DNA of 64,000 nucleotides from Rhynchopus sp. YZ270_cl-10 (taxonomy: Eukaryota; Euglenozoa; Diplonemea; Diplonemida; Diplonemidae), in assembly GCA_964035575.1 (NCBI GenBank), contig OZ037910.1, forward strand, positions 248,001 through 312,000, given 5' to 3'. Below the pieces are notes generated by a model. It did not search any database and was not told where the DNA came from. It saw nothing but the letters and a program-made list of their open reading frames with translations. The position numbers and the translations under genes were made by a program. Position 1 is the first letter of the stretch. Every line of letters begins with the position of its first letter. Below, one piece after another: positions 35,042 to 47,527 of the stretch.

Positions 35042-38000
35042 CTAAATTAGTTTACAGATTCTCCGGAAGAACGGCACGTGTCTCGTCATCATTGCTCTGG
35101 TCGGGGGTAGAGGTGTCTTCCACATGTGGTTGGGAATATGCGAGCCCCGAGACAGCAATGCAGGCCACACAGGACGCGATGACAACAGACTTGAGGGTGG
35201 TAATGCCTTGACCTCAGCCTTTCCAGTACTACTGTACAGAAGTGTCGTCATTGGCGCCCACGTTGTCGTCTCAGGACTCATCACACAGTCACCTTCGGTC
35301 TTGGAGTTGGTGATGAGAAGGAAATTCTGGTCTTCCCATGGAGCCACTCTGCATTTCTTGAGACGCTCGACATCTTTGAGATTCTTGGGATTTTCGAGAT
35401 TTTTGAGAATATCCTGTAGTGATTCGTGGACCTTCCCCGCTTTCTTGACGATTGTCTCTATTTCGTTCTTGCTACCCCATGGTTTGGTTCGGTCAGTCTT
35501 GAACTTCGCGTCTGCGAGGCGGATCTGTAGTGTATGCTTCGTCTTCTTCTTCTCCAACGTCACCAAAATGAAGTCCATCGCTGCTGATCCACAGCAATGC
35601 AGCAGAATCGTGTCGCCATGTTTGCACAGCTTCAAAAGCGCGCCTCTAAAGTCATCGCTGAGTGCTGTGCGTTCATTGTGGCTTTGTGTGTTGAAGGGGT
35701 GAGACTGGGACTCTGAGTTATCCAGCTTCTCCAGCTGCACTACCTTGCACACAGAAGGTGGAAACCATGTCCGGAGTCGAGTTGTAGACATCTTTGTCGG
35801 CAAGTATCTGTCGTCTACCCTATTGTGATAGAAGAACCCCAGGAAAAGAGCCAAAGTCTGGAAGGCGATAGCCTCGAAGCTGCGATCATCCGGTCTAAGA
35901 GCTTGCAGGTTCACCGTGTCAGGAAAACAACGGAAGAAATATGGAATCTTCAACCTGTCGATGATGCTGTGAAGCAGGCTGTAATCAATCAACGGAAGTT
36001 GCATCTCCCCCTGCACAATACTAACCATGTTTGTAGGCACTTCGCCTCTCTCGAGCTTCTCGTCATCTGCAGCTGCCTGAAGAACCTGTCGAACATCCAT
36101 CCCTTTCTCCCAAAGGAGAGTTGTCGTGGTCGGTAAAATGATGAAGTACCCACGGTTCTCTGACATCTCCATAACCATTCTCGCTCGTGGCCATGCGAAT
36201 GCTGCAAAGAGACGGATGTCATCATCGGACACTTTGCACCCTTTGGTCCTTTTCTTGGAAACTACCTTCTTCCATGCCTTGGAAACAAGCTGGGGAAACT
36301 CTTCCTGGCTCAGCAAAGCCTCCTCTTGTGTGCTGAGGGAAATGTTTTTGCCATCTGTTTGATCACTGAGGTGGGTCTGCGGGTCGATCCCCGTGCATAC
36401 AGGAAGCACCTTCACTCGAGCACTCATCAGCAGTTGGAGCTCTCGCAGGTACCTCAGAGCAAACCGTGCGCCATTTGTACATTGCTCATCCAGCTTCTGA
36501 CCTTCATCAACGACGATGATGAGCACAAGCTTGGGTTGTTCCTTGGCTAGCTGCTCGAGTATCTCCCTCACTTTTGATTCTATTGTGGCCAAGTGCACGC
36601 GCCGAAGCTGTTCCTCGGTCAGGGTGGGGAGTTCGAACTGCTTCTGCACGTCCGAGTTTTTTGTGTCAAGTTCATCTGGGTTCTTTAGCTTCCTGTATGC
36701 ATTGAGCCAAGCAAACAAGCGGGAGTACAACAGCACTCTTATGGATTTCTCTGTTGGCTTCTTCGCTTTGAGGAAATCTTCCTCTTGCGCACTCATACGT
36801 GATGTGCAGTTGAAGCCAATGTACGCCACTACCGGATTGTACTTCTTCTTCTTCTTGTCCTGCTTTTGAAAACCTTGCCGTGCTGTCAATGTGCCAAACG
36901 TCTTCCCCACTCCAGATGCACACGCCAACACCAGTGCTCTTGTAGCTTGCATCGTCATGCCATCCCTGATTCCCTCCACAGTGGAGACCAACACCTTGTT
37001 GAATCCTTCACGCCCAATACGCTCTTCTTGCTCGTAGGTATTTGGTATGCATAGCGGAGTGTCCATCTTCGCGAGAACGTCGAGATCAAATGGCTGCTGT
37101 TGAGCTGCCGCAGCTGAAACGTTCGCAAGCACCTGGCGTGCACACAACCGCTCTTCGCGAACTAGCTGTAAGTGTGTGGAAAATGAATGTACAAAACTAC
37201 AAACAACAAAATAACAACAAAGTTGCACCACACTGCGCATCACCACTGCCGACTTTGCAACCCCAACACACATGTTGCGAATGGGTCATGCTAGACAGAT
37301 GAAACTAAAAGTGGGTGTCAAAGCAAGTAGACCACTCGCCGTGCCTCCAAAAGGTCCGAGGTTCCCTACGCCACACAGACAGTACAACATGTAATGACTC
37401 AACTCAAAGGTTGAGTGAATAGAAACTACAAAGAGTTCTACACGACACACATGTTGCGAACGGGTCATGCTAGAAAAATAAAACAAGAATGGGTGTCAAA
37501 GCAAGTGTCATACCTCCTTCTCCTTCTCGAGCTTGGCGATCTTGTCGGCGATCTTCTGCTTGCCATCAGGGGTGTCACGGTCACTGTCCGTAAAACCCCA
37601 CAGACGAAGCTGGTTCAACTTGTTGACGTCATAGCCTGGTGCACTTGCACTGAATCCCTCCAATGCATCGATCTGGTCCTTCAGCGTCTTCTGCTCGCCC
37701 TCCAGGTTCGTCACGCTCTGCCCAGCTTCGACCTCTTCGCGAACTAGCTGTAAGTGTGTGGAAAATGAATGTACAAAACTACAAACAACAAAATAACAAC
37801 AAAGTTGCACCACACTGCGCATCACCACTGCCGACTTTGCAACCCCAACACACATGTTGCGAATGGGTCATGTTAGACAGATGAAACTAAAAGTGGGTGT
37901 CAAAGCAAGTAGACCACTCGCCGTGCCTCCAAAAGGTCCGAGGTTCCCTACGCCACACAGACAGTACAACCACATGTAATGACTCAACTCAAAGGTTGAG

Positions 38001-38350
38001 TGAATAGAAACTACAAAGAGTTCTACACGACACACATGTTGCGAACGGGTCATGCTGGACAGATAACATAAACATGTGTGTGGAAAGCAAATGTTACATA
38101 CCCCTAGCAGCTTCTCGAACTCGGTGATCTCGGCGTCGATTATTCTCTTGCCTTGCTCGCTGGTGCGGTCGTCGTTAGTGAGGTCCACGTAGACGTCGAG
38201 GTGCTTCAGTTGTTCGACAGTCACCTTTCCATCCTTGCATTCCTTTAACGCTAGGATCTGCTTCTGCAGCTTGTCCTCCTTTGACTTCAGGTTAGTCACT
38301 CTCTCAAGAGCTTTGACCATGGGAGGCAAGTGTCCGCCCTCAGCAGTCAT
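35042..38350 (-). CDS. CR-like gene 6: duplicate of gene 1 without cassette A
   Basis: Exons are 38350-38102 (C, 83 codons), 37747-37514 (B, 78) and 37165-35042 (707 codons plus stop), giving about 868 aa. All three exons match gene 1, but cassette A and the cassette-C relic are absent, so B splices to the large exon across a 348-nt intron (37,166-37,513). Frame is preserved because A is 225 nt with phase-0 ends. Motifs and the unresolved 3' tail are as in gene 1. Confidence 0.75.
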
Positions 38351-39132
38351 ACTTGTGTGAGGGGAGGGGGATGTGAGATAGGAAGAGAGGTGTGTATCCT
38401 GTTGTGATGTAGAGTAGGTTAGTTGGTGAGAGGAGGTTTCGGGGCTGATAAAATAAAGAGGAGGAGTCAGTAATGTACTGTGAGCCTGAAACACAACGCA
38501 TGAAAAACATAATATGATGGGAAACAGAACAGAAAATACAAAATACAGAACGAATCGAGGGAAGTACCACATCGAAAGAATCAACCTTCCTTTTTCTTCA
38601 AACATACGCAAGACATCTGTGGTGCACCCTTTGCGCCAACTGGGGTCACTCTGCGCTTTTTCTCTTTTCTTCCGAGGCTCCTGAGTCGTTGTTGGTGCTG
38701 CATCTTTAACTGCTGCTGCCGACCTCGGTGGTAATGGTGGCGGCCTTTACGGAACAAAACAAATCGACATAAAACACAACACAACACACAACACACAACA
38801 CACAGGCAGAGAAAGAGAGAAAAGGGGGGACAACATTTAGACAGAACAGCGACATCCGCGTTCACTTTCTTTTCGCTTTTGCCATCTCCTCTCTTCACCT
38901 CTCAATAGTATTTTTGAATTGATTTCACTTTTGTTTCGTGATAACTGCTTTCTGTCCCCTTCTTTCTGCACTCGCCCCATATGCGGACACACCACCTGCG
39001 GCAATACAACACACGCAAACAATCATATCTTTCAACAAACAATCAAACAATCACTATTTTGTTTCCTTTACTTTCTTTCCCGATATTTCCCGAGCACAGA
39101 TTGAAGACCCATTGCACTTTAGAGGAACCCTT
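38351..39132 (-). promoter_or_regulatory. Upstream module, fourth copy
   Basis: It is nearly identical to 6,859-7,640, with the first scattered base changes of the duplicated segment appearing near 38,940. Confidence 0.6.
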
Positions 39133-39410
39133 CACTTTCTCTTTGCAGGGAGGGCACAAACTTCAGTACCCCAAATGCCTCGTCTTCATCTAGACTGCCG
39201 AGATGGATATGTGCAGTCCTCTTTTTGCTCCCTTCCGTTTCTTCCAGTTCCTCATCGAATAAGTATGTCAACGAAGTCCAGACAAAACGGATCTCTGGCA
39301 AACCTGATTCCGAAACCCGCCCTGGGTCAGTCTTGAACTTCGCGTCTGCGTAGCGTATGTGCAGTATGGTATTCGTGTTCTCCTTCTCCAACGTCACCAA
39401 AATGAAGTCT
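39133..39410 (-). pseudogene. Chimeric nuclease-motif fragment, duplicate
   Basis: This is the duplicate of 7,641-7,918 (RYADAKFKT replaces CYADAKFKT) and lies between the upstream module of gene 6 and the 3' end of gene 7. Confidence 0.6.
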
Positions 39411-39512
39411 TAACAAACCACAAATATCTTCCTTAAGATCTGTGTGTATGGTGCAGTGATTTATCCTGACCCATATTTTTTATTTACCCTGACCAGCAAA
39501 AAGCACCTCAGG

Positions 39513-42166
39513 CTATGCAGTATCTTGTCGGCGCCTCTTAGTCTCCTTGTCGCTGGTTGACCACTTCCGCTTCCGCTTCCGCGGATTTTGTGAGCCAGCA
39601 CTTCCATCCCCATGTGTGCTCTTCTCCTCCTCCTCCTCTGTCTCTTCCTTTCCAGTACTACTGTACAGAAGTGTCGTCATTGGCTCCCACGTTGTCGTCA
39701 GAGGACTCATCACACAGTCACCTTCGGTCTTGGAGTTGGTGATGAGAAGGAAATTCTGGTCTTCCCATGGAGCCACGCTGCAGTTCTTGAGGTGCTCGAG
39801 ATTCTCCACAGTCTCGGGCTTTTTCAGAATAGCCTGTAGTGATTCGTGGACGCGCTTCGCCTTGTTGCGCATGTCGAGGATCGTGCCCCATTTTTCGGTT
39901 GGGTCAGTCTTGAACTTCGCGTCTGCGAAGCGGATCTGTAGTGTATGGTTCGTCTTCTTCTTCTCCAACGTCACCAAAATGAAGTCCATCGCTGCTGATC
40001 CACCGCAATGCACCAGAATCGTGTCGCCATGTTTACACAGCTTCAAAAGCGCGCCTTCAAACTCAACGCTGAGTGCTGTGCGTTTTTTGCGGCTTTGTGT
40101 GTTGAAGGGGTGAGACTGGGACTTTGGTTTATCCAGTTTCTGCACCTGCACCACCTTGCACACAGAAGGTGGAAACCATGTCCGGAGTCGAGTTGTAGAC
40201 ATCTTTGTCGGCAAGTATCTGTTGTCTACCCTATTGTGATAGAAGAACCCCAGGAAAAGATTCAAAGTCTTGAAGGCGATAGCCTCGAAGCTGCGATCAT
40301 CCGGTGAAAGAGCTTGCAGGTTCACCGTGTCAGGAAGACAATGGAAGAAAAGTGGAAGTTTCAACTTTCTGATGATGCTGTGAAGCACACTGTAGTCAAT
40401 CAACGGACGTTGCTCCCCCCGCTGATTCACAATACGAACCATGTTTACAGGCACTTCGCCTCTCTCGAGCTCCTCGTCATCTGCAGCTGCCTGAAGAACC
40501 TGTCGAACATCCATCCCGTTCTCCCAAAAGAGAGTTGTCGAGTTCGGATAAATGGTGAAGTCCTTATCACTTGGCATAGTCATAACCATTCTCGCTCGTG
40601 GCCATGCGAATGCTGCAAAGAGACGGATGTCATCATCGGACACTTTGCACCCTTTGCACCCTTCGGAAACTGCATACCAGCATTGGAAACAAGCTGGCGA
40701 AACTCTTCCTGGCTCAGCAAAGCCTCCTTTGGTGTGCTGAGGGAAATGTTTTTGCCTTCTTTTGCATCACTGAGGTGGGTCTGCGGGTCGATCCCCGTGC
40801 ATACAGGAAGCACCCTCACTCGCTCACCCATCAGCTGTTGGAGCTCTCGCAGGTACCTCAGAGCAAACCGTGCGACATCTGGGCATCTCTCATCCAGCAT
40901 CTGACCTTCATCAACGACGATGATGAGCACAAGGGTGCGTTGTTCCTGGGCTAGCTGCTCGAGTATCTCCCTCACTTTTGACTTTATTGTGGCCAAGTGC
41001 ACGCGCCGAAGCTGTTCCTCGGTCAGGGTGGGGAGTTCGAACTGCTTCTGCACGTCCGACTTTTTAGAGTCAATATCATCTCGGTTCTGCAGCTGCCTGT
41101 ATGCATTGAGCCAAGCAAACAAGCGGGAGCACAACAGCACTCTTATGGATTCCTCTGTTGGGATGTCTTCGAGGAAGGATGTTTCTCCATCACTCATAGG
41201 TGATCTGCAGTTGAAGCCAATGTACGCCACCACCGGATTGTACTTCTTCTCCGTGTCCTGCTCTTGAAAACCTTGCCGTGCTGTCAATGTGCCAAACGTC
41301 TTCCCCACTCCAGATCCACACGCCAACACCAGTGCTCTTGTCTCTTGCATCTTCATTTTATTCTTGATTTTCTTCACAGTGGAGACCAACACCTTGTTGA
41401 ATCCTTTGCGCCCAATACGCTTTTTTACCTTGTTGGTCCTTGGTCTGCATAGCGGGGTGTGCATTCTCGCAAAATCATCGAGATCAAATGGCTGCTGTTC
41501 TGTAACGTTCGCAAGCGCCTTGAAAGCACCCTCCAGCTGCGTATTGACGCTCTGTAAGTGTGTGGAAAATGAATGTACAAAACTACAAACAACAAAATAA
41601 CAACAAAGTTGCACCGCGCTGCGCATCACCACTGCCGACTTTGCAACCCCAACACACATGTTGCGAATAGAAAGAGAAAATATACATGAGTGCGGAAAGC
41701 AAGTGTTACATACCTTCAGCCGCTCTTTGAGATCGGCGAGGTGTCGAAACCCTTCGATAAATGCTTCGTTCTTGCCGTTGTAGATGATGCGCCCGAGCAC
41801 TTTCTGGAAGCCGGGTGTCTCATTGTCGTATTCGCGGCGAACCTCCTTCTGAATGTCGTCAATCTCCTTCTGCAGCTTGTCCACCTCTGACTTCAGTTTA
41901 GTCACGCTCTGCCTAGCTTCGACCTCTTCGCGAACTAGCTGTAAGTGTGTGAAAGATGAATGTACACAACGACAAACAACAAAATAACAACAAAGTTGCA
42001 CCACTGCGCATCACCACTGCCGACTTTGCAACCCCAACACACATGCTGCGAATGGGTCATGTTAGACAGATGAAAATAAAAGTGGATGTAAAAAGCAAGT
42101 GTGACCTACCTTCAGCTGCTTCTTGGGCCTTGGACGTGTGCGCTTTGCTGCCTGGTTTTGTTTCAT
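39513..42166 (-). pseudogene. CR-like gene 7: diverged counterpart of gene 2, reading frame broken once
   Basis: The layout is as in gene 2: basic start exon 42166-42110 (19 codons, MKQNQAAKRTRPRPKKQLK), cassette A 41938-41714, and large exon 41551-39513 with the Glu-rich, NLS-bearing tail. The start exon is shorter than in gene 2 because its first part is missing. The large exon appears to carry about one break, so this is either a pseudogene or a sequencing error. The motif regions on both sides of the break remain recognisable. The intron between A and the large exon is 162 nt, against 380 nt in gene 2. Confidence 0.7.
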
Positions 42167-42179
42167 ATTTTACTTGTGT

Positions 42180-42870
42180 GAGGGGAGGATGTGAGAGGAG
42201 GAGAGAGGTGTGTATCCTGTTGTGATGTAGAGTAGGTTAGTTGGTGAGAGGAGGTTTCGGGGCTGATAAAATAAAGAGGAGGAGTCAGTAATGTACTGTG
42301 AGCCTGAAACACAACGCATGAAAAACATAATATGATGGGAAACAGAACAGAAAATACAAAATACAGAACGAATCGAGGGAAGTACCACATCGAAAGAATC
42401 AACCTTCCTTTTTCTTCAAACATACGCAAGACATCTGTGGTGCACCCTTTGCGCCAACTGGGGTCACTCTGCGCTTTTTCTCTTTTCTTCCGAGGCTCCT
42501 GAGTCGTTGTTGGTGCTGCATCTTTAACTGCTGCCGCCGACCTCGGTGGTAATGGTGGCGGCCTTTACGGAACAAAACAAATCGACATAAAACACAACAC
42601 AACACACAACACACAACACACAGGCAGAGAAAGAGAGAAAAGGGGGGACAACATTTAGACAGAACAGCGACATCCGCGTTCACTTTCTTTTCGCTTTTGC
42701 CATCTCCTCTCTTCACCTCTCAATAGTATTTTTGAATTGATTTCACTTTTGTTTCGTGATAACTGCTTTCTGTCCCCTTCTTTCTGCACTCGCCCCATAT
42801 GCGGACACACCACCTGCGGCAATACAACACACGCAAACAATCATATCTTTCAACAAACAAACAAACAAAT
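42180..42870 (-). promoter_or_regulatory. Upstream module, fifth copy
   Basis: Nearly identical to 6,859-7,640. It is cut at about 42,870, where it joins the middle of the P-loop exon directly (AAACAAATCGCGATCG joint), so the CTTTGCAGGG junction seen elsewhere is missing. Confidence 0.6.
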
Positions 42871-43044
42871 CGCGATCGTTTCTTCCAGTTCCTCATCGAA
42901 TAAGTATGTCAACGAAGTCCAGACAAAACGGATCTCTGGGAAATACGTTTTGCCAGAACCGGGGATGCCGACCATAGTGATCACGTGCCACCGATTTGAT
43001 GTTCGCGACGTGATCATTACGTGACATTCATTTGTTTGGCACAT
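42870..43044 (-). pseudogene. Truncated P-loop exon
   Basis: From ATG at 43,044 it reads MCQTNECHVMITS, the VGIPGSGKT P-loop and SLTYLFDEELEE, then ends at the joint with the upstream module. It is the same exon as at 17,217-17,467 with its 3' part absent. Confidence 0.5.
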
Positions 43045-43139
43045 TGCTATTCACAAGGTAAGTTGATTACTTCACTCACAACGGAAACATGGCAGCCACA
43101 CATCACTCCGCCAGCTCTGTTGCTTCGTGGTGTGGTCTT

Positions 43140-46100
43140 CTAAATTAGTTTACAGATTCTCCGGAAGAACGGCACGTGTCTCGTCATCATTGCTCTGGTC
43201 GGGGGTAGAGGTGTCTTCCACATGTGGTTGGGAATATGCGAGCCCCGAGACAGCAATGCAGGCCACACAGGACGCGATGACAACAGACTTGAGGGTGCAA
43301 ATGCCTTGACCTCAGGCACCTCTTCCTTTCCAGTACTACTGTACAGAAGTGTCGTCATTGGCTCCCACGTTGTCGTCAGAGGACTCATCACACAGTCACC
43401 TTCGGTCTCGGAGTTGGTGATGAGAAGGAAATTCTGGTCTTCCCATGGAGCCACGCTGCATTTCTTGAGACGCTCGACCTCCTCGAGATTCTTGGGATTT
43501 TTGAGATTTTTGAGAATAGCCTGTAGTGATTCGTGGACCTTCTCCGCTTCCTTGACGATCTGCGTCTTCTGGGTCGTGGTACCCCATTTTTCGGTTGGGT
43601 CAGTCTTGAACTTCGCGTCTGCGAAGCGGATCTGTAGTGTATGGTTCGTCTTCTTCTTCTCCAACGTCACCAAAATGAAGTCCATCGCTGCTGATCCACC
43701 GCAATGCACCAGAATCGTGTCGCCATGTTTACACAGCTTCAAAAGCGCGCCTTCAAACTCAACGCTGAGTGCTGTGCGTTCATTGTGGCTTTGTGTGTTG
43801 AAGGGGTGAGACTGGGACTTTGGTTTATCCAGTTTCTGCACCTGCACTACCTTGCACACAGAAGGTGGAAACCATGTCCGGAGTGTCTGCGTAGTGCTCT
43901 CTACCGGCAAGTATCTGTTGTCTACCCTATTGTGAAAGAAGAAGCCCAGGAAAAGAGCCAAAGTCTGGAAGGCGATAGCCTCGAAGCTGCGATCATCCGG
44001 TGAAAGAGCTTGCAGGTTCACCGTGTCAGGAAAACAACGGAAGAAATATGGAATGTTCAACCTGTCGATGATGCTGTGAAGCAGGCTGTAGTCAATCAAC
44101 GGAAGTTGCATCTCCTCCTCCTGCACAAGACGAACCATGTTGCGAGGCACTGCGCCTCTCTCGAGCGTCTTGCCATCTGCAGCTGCCTGAAGAACCCGTC
44201 GAACATCCATCCCTTTCTCCCAAAGGAGAGTTGTCGAGTTCGGATAAATGGTGAAGTTCTTTGTACCTTGCATCTCCATAACCATTCTCGCTCGTGGCCA
44301 TGCGAATGCTGCAAAGAGACGGATGTCATCATCGGACACTTTGCGCCCTTTGGTCCTTTCTTCGGAAACTACCTTCTTCCATGCATTGGAAACAAGCTGG
44401 CGAAACTCTTCCTGGCTCAGCAAAGCCTCCTCTTGTGTGCTGAGGGAAATGTTTTTGCCTTCTTTTGCATCACTGAGGTGGGTCTGCGGGTCGATCCCCG
44501 TGCATACAGGAAGCACCTTCACTCGCACACCCATGTCCTTTTGGAGCTCTCGCAGGTACTTCAGAGCAAACCGTGCGCCATCTGGGCATCTCTCATCCAG
44601 CATCTGACCTTCATCAACGACGATGATGAGCACAAGGGTGCGTTGTTCCTTGGCTAGCTGCTCGAGTATCTCCCTCACTTTTGATTCTATTGTGGACAAG
44701 TGCACGCGCCGAAGCTGTTCCTCGGTCAGGGTGGGGAGTTCGAACTGCTTCTGCACGTCCGAGTTTTCAGTGTCAAGTTCATCTGGGTTCTTTAGCTTCC
44801 TGTATGCATTGAGCCAAGCAAACAAGCGGGAGCACAACAGCACTCTTATGGATTTCGATGTTGGGATGTCTTCGAGGAAATCTTCCTCTTGCTCACTCAT
44901 AAGTGATCTGCAGTTGAAGCCAATGTACGCCACCACCGGATTGTACTTCTTCTTCTTGTCCTGCTCTTGAAAACCTTGCCGTGCTGTCAATGTGCCAAAT
45001 GTCTTCCCCACTCCAGATCCACACGCCAACACCAGTGCTCTTGTCTCTTGCATCGTCATGCCATCCGTGATTCCCTCCACAGTGGAGACCAACACCTTGT
45101 TGAATCCTTCACGCCCAAAACGCTTTTCTTGCTTCTGGGTACTTGGTATGCATAGCGGAGTGTCCATCTTCGCGAGAACGTCGAGATCAAATGGCTGCTG
45201 TTGAGCTGCCACAGCTGAAACGTACCCGAATATCCGGATAACACTCTCCAACTGATTATTGACGCTCTGTAAGTGTGTGGAAAATGAATGTACAAAACTA
45301 CAAACAACAAAATAACAACAAAGTTGCACCACACTGCGCATCACCACTGCCGACTTTGCAACCCCAACACACATGTTGCGAATAGAAAGAGAAAATATAC
45401 GTGAATGCGGAAAGCAAGTGTTACATACCTTCAGCCGCTCTTCGAGATTGGCGAGGTGTCGAAACCCTTCGATAAATGCCTCGATCTTGCCGTTGTAGAA
45501 GATGCGCCCGAGCACTTTCTGGAAGCCGGGTGTCTCATTGTCGTATTCGCGGCGAACCTCCTTCTGAATGTCGTCAATCTCCTTCTGCAGCTTGTCCACC
45601 TCTGACTCCAGTTTAGTCACGCTCTGCCCAGCTTCGACCTCTTCGCGAACTAGCTGTGAGTGTGTGGAAAATGAATGTACAAAACTACAAACAACAAAAT
45701 AACAACAAAGTTGCACCACACTGCGCATCACCACTGCCGACTTTGCAACCCCAACACACATGTTGCGAATGGGTCATGCTAGACAGATGAAACTAAAAGT
45801 GGGTGTCAAAGCAAGAAGACCACTCGCCGTGCCTCCAAAAAGTCCGAGGTTCCCTACGCCACACAGACAGTACAACCACATGTAATGACTCAACTCAAAG
45901 GTTGAGTGAATAGAAACTACAAAGAGTTCTACACGACACACATGTTGCGAACGGGTCATGCTGGACAGAGATAATAAACATGTGTGTGGAAAGCAAATGT
46001 TACATACCCCCAGCAGCTTCTCGAACTCGGCGATCTCGGCGTCGATTATTCTCTTGCCTTGCTTGCTGGTGCGGTTGTCGTTAGTGAGGTCCACGTAGAC

Positions 46101-46226
46101 GTCGAGGTGCTTCAGTTGTTCGACAGTCACCTTTCCATCCTTGCATTCCTTTAACGCTAGGATCTGCTTCTGCAGCTTGTCCTCCTTTGACTTCAGGTTA
46201 GTCACTCTCTCAAGAGCTTTGACCAT
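43140..46226 (-). CDS. CR-like gene 8: cassettes C-A plus large exon, first exon split by a transposable element
   Basis: Exons are C from at least 46226 to 46008 (73 codons from the internal ATG), A 45653-45429 (75) and 45266-43140 (708 codons plus stop), giving at least 856 aa. The large exon begins SVNNQLESVIRIFGYV and keeps GSGVGKT, LVLIIVVDE and DFILVT ... FADAKF. The original start ATG lies at 47,541 (MPAEG), separated from the rest of exon C by the element at 46,252-47,527. If transcribed past the insertion, MVKALERV at 46,226 could serve as start; otherwise the gene is probably silent. Cassette B is absent, so C is followed directly by A. Confidence 0.65.
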
Positions 46227-46251
46227 GGGAGGCAAGTGTCCGCCCTCAGCA

Positions 46252-47527
46252 CAGGCCTGACGCTAACTTTTCGATTTTTGGGAAATCGTGGGATGATGGT
46301 CGAATATGGGGGGGGAAAGCTAAAAAAAAAAATTTCCGCGCCTGTTTTTTTGACCTCACGCAACACTCCACACCATTGACAAAAACACACGATTTTATTT
46401 TTTGAAAACTTGGTCAGCCCCGCCGCCAGGATTTTGGGTTTGAAAAAGTTCTGGTGATGGTCCAAAAAATATTTTTCGCGCTTCGCGCGAAAACCCCTGC
46501 AAAGCTCCTTCTCGTGGCCTCCGGCGGAGAGACGCATGTTCCCCAAGCCCGGTCAGAGTTCCTCCGAATCAGCGACATTTGCTCTTTCCCTGTGCATTGT
46601 ACTCTTCGGTGGCCAGTGCAGGTGGCCGTCCAGAATCCGCATTGGGTGTCAGCCTTCTTATCGGTAAAGCAGCGGTCATGGTACCCAAAGGTTCCTGGCG
46701 AAGCCACGGTACGCAACATTTCTAAAAAATGTTCCCATAAAATGGAACTGCGTTGGTGGGATACATACTTGCGCCGCAGGCGCACGGTACGCAACTTTTT
46801 CCATCATGTCATCATGTCATCATGTCATCATGTCATCATGTCATCATGTCATCATGTCATCATGTCATCATGTCATCATGTCATCATGTCATCATGTCAT
46901 CATGCCATCATGCCATCATGCCATCATGCCATCATGCCATCATGCCATCATGCCATCATGCCATCATGCCATCATGCCATCATGCCATCATGCCATCATG
47001 CCATCATGCCATCATGCCATCATGCCATCATGCCATCATGCCATCATGCCATCATGCCATCATGCCATCATGCCATCATGCCATCATGCCATCATGCCAT
47101 CATGCCATCATGCCATCATGCCATCATGCCATCATGCCATCATGCCATCATGCCATCATGCCATCATGCCATCATGCCATCATGCCATCATGCCATCATG
47201 CCATCATGCCATCATGCCATCATGCCATCATGCCATCATGCCATCATGCCATCATGCCATCATGCCATCATGCCATCATGCCATCATGCCATCATGCACC
47301 CCCCGTGGCATGATGGTGGCATGATGAAGGGGAAAAAAAAATCCCCCAAAAACGTGGGATGATGGCATGATGGTTAGCAAAAGGCCTGCTAACAACGCAG
47401 AAACAAATTTTTTTTTGAAAAAAAAATGGGTGTTTTTGTGGTGGGTTGATGGTGGGATGATGGTTTATGGTCGGGGGGGGAAAGCCATTTTCCGTGGGTT
47501 GATGGATGATGGTTAGCGTCAGGCCTG
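46252..47527. mobile_element. TIR element with 9-bp target duplication, carrying an 8-bp satellite
   Basis: The 16-bp perfect TIR CAGGCCTGACGCTAAC lies at 46,252, with its complement ending at 47,527. The 9-bp direct repeat CCCTCAGCA lies at 46,243-46,251 and 47,528-47,536, duplicating exon-1 sequence of CR-like gene 8. A 9-bp duplication is typical of Mutator-like elements, but no transposase is present. Inside are two dispersed hairpin motifs (46,698 and 46,769), a GCGCTTCGCGC hairpin, the CATCATGY satellite and an internal end-like GTTAGCAAAAGGCCTG near 47,376. Confidence 0.9.
46802..47297. repeat. (CATCATGY) satellite, 62 units
   Basis: Twelve CATCATGT units (46,802-46,897) are followed by fifty CATCATGC units (46,898-47,297) with no mixing. 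Since 8 is not a multiple of 3, all frames stay open; the predicted 302-codon protein is an artefact. Confidence 0.95.

Larger units (their letters stand above)
31975..39132. repeat. Segmental duplication, copy 2
   Basis: Second copy of 1-7,640; see that entry for the match pattern. It includes family Q copy 2 (32,781-33,472), the direct repeat pair (33,499-34,024), and CR-like gene 6. Confidence 0.9.

Noticed and set aside
46454-47362. 302-codon plus-strand frame repeating MPSCHHAI
   Set aside because: It is translation of the CATCATGY satellite inside a TIR element; not a gene.
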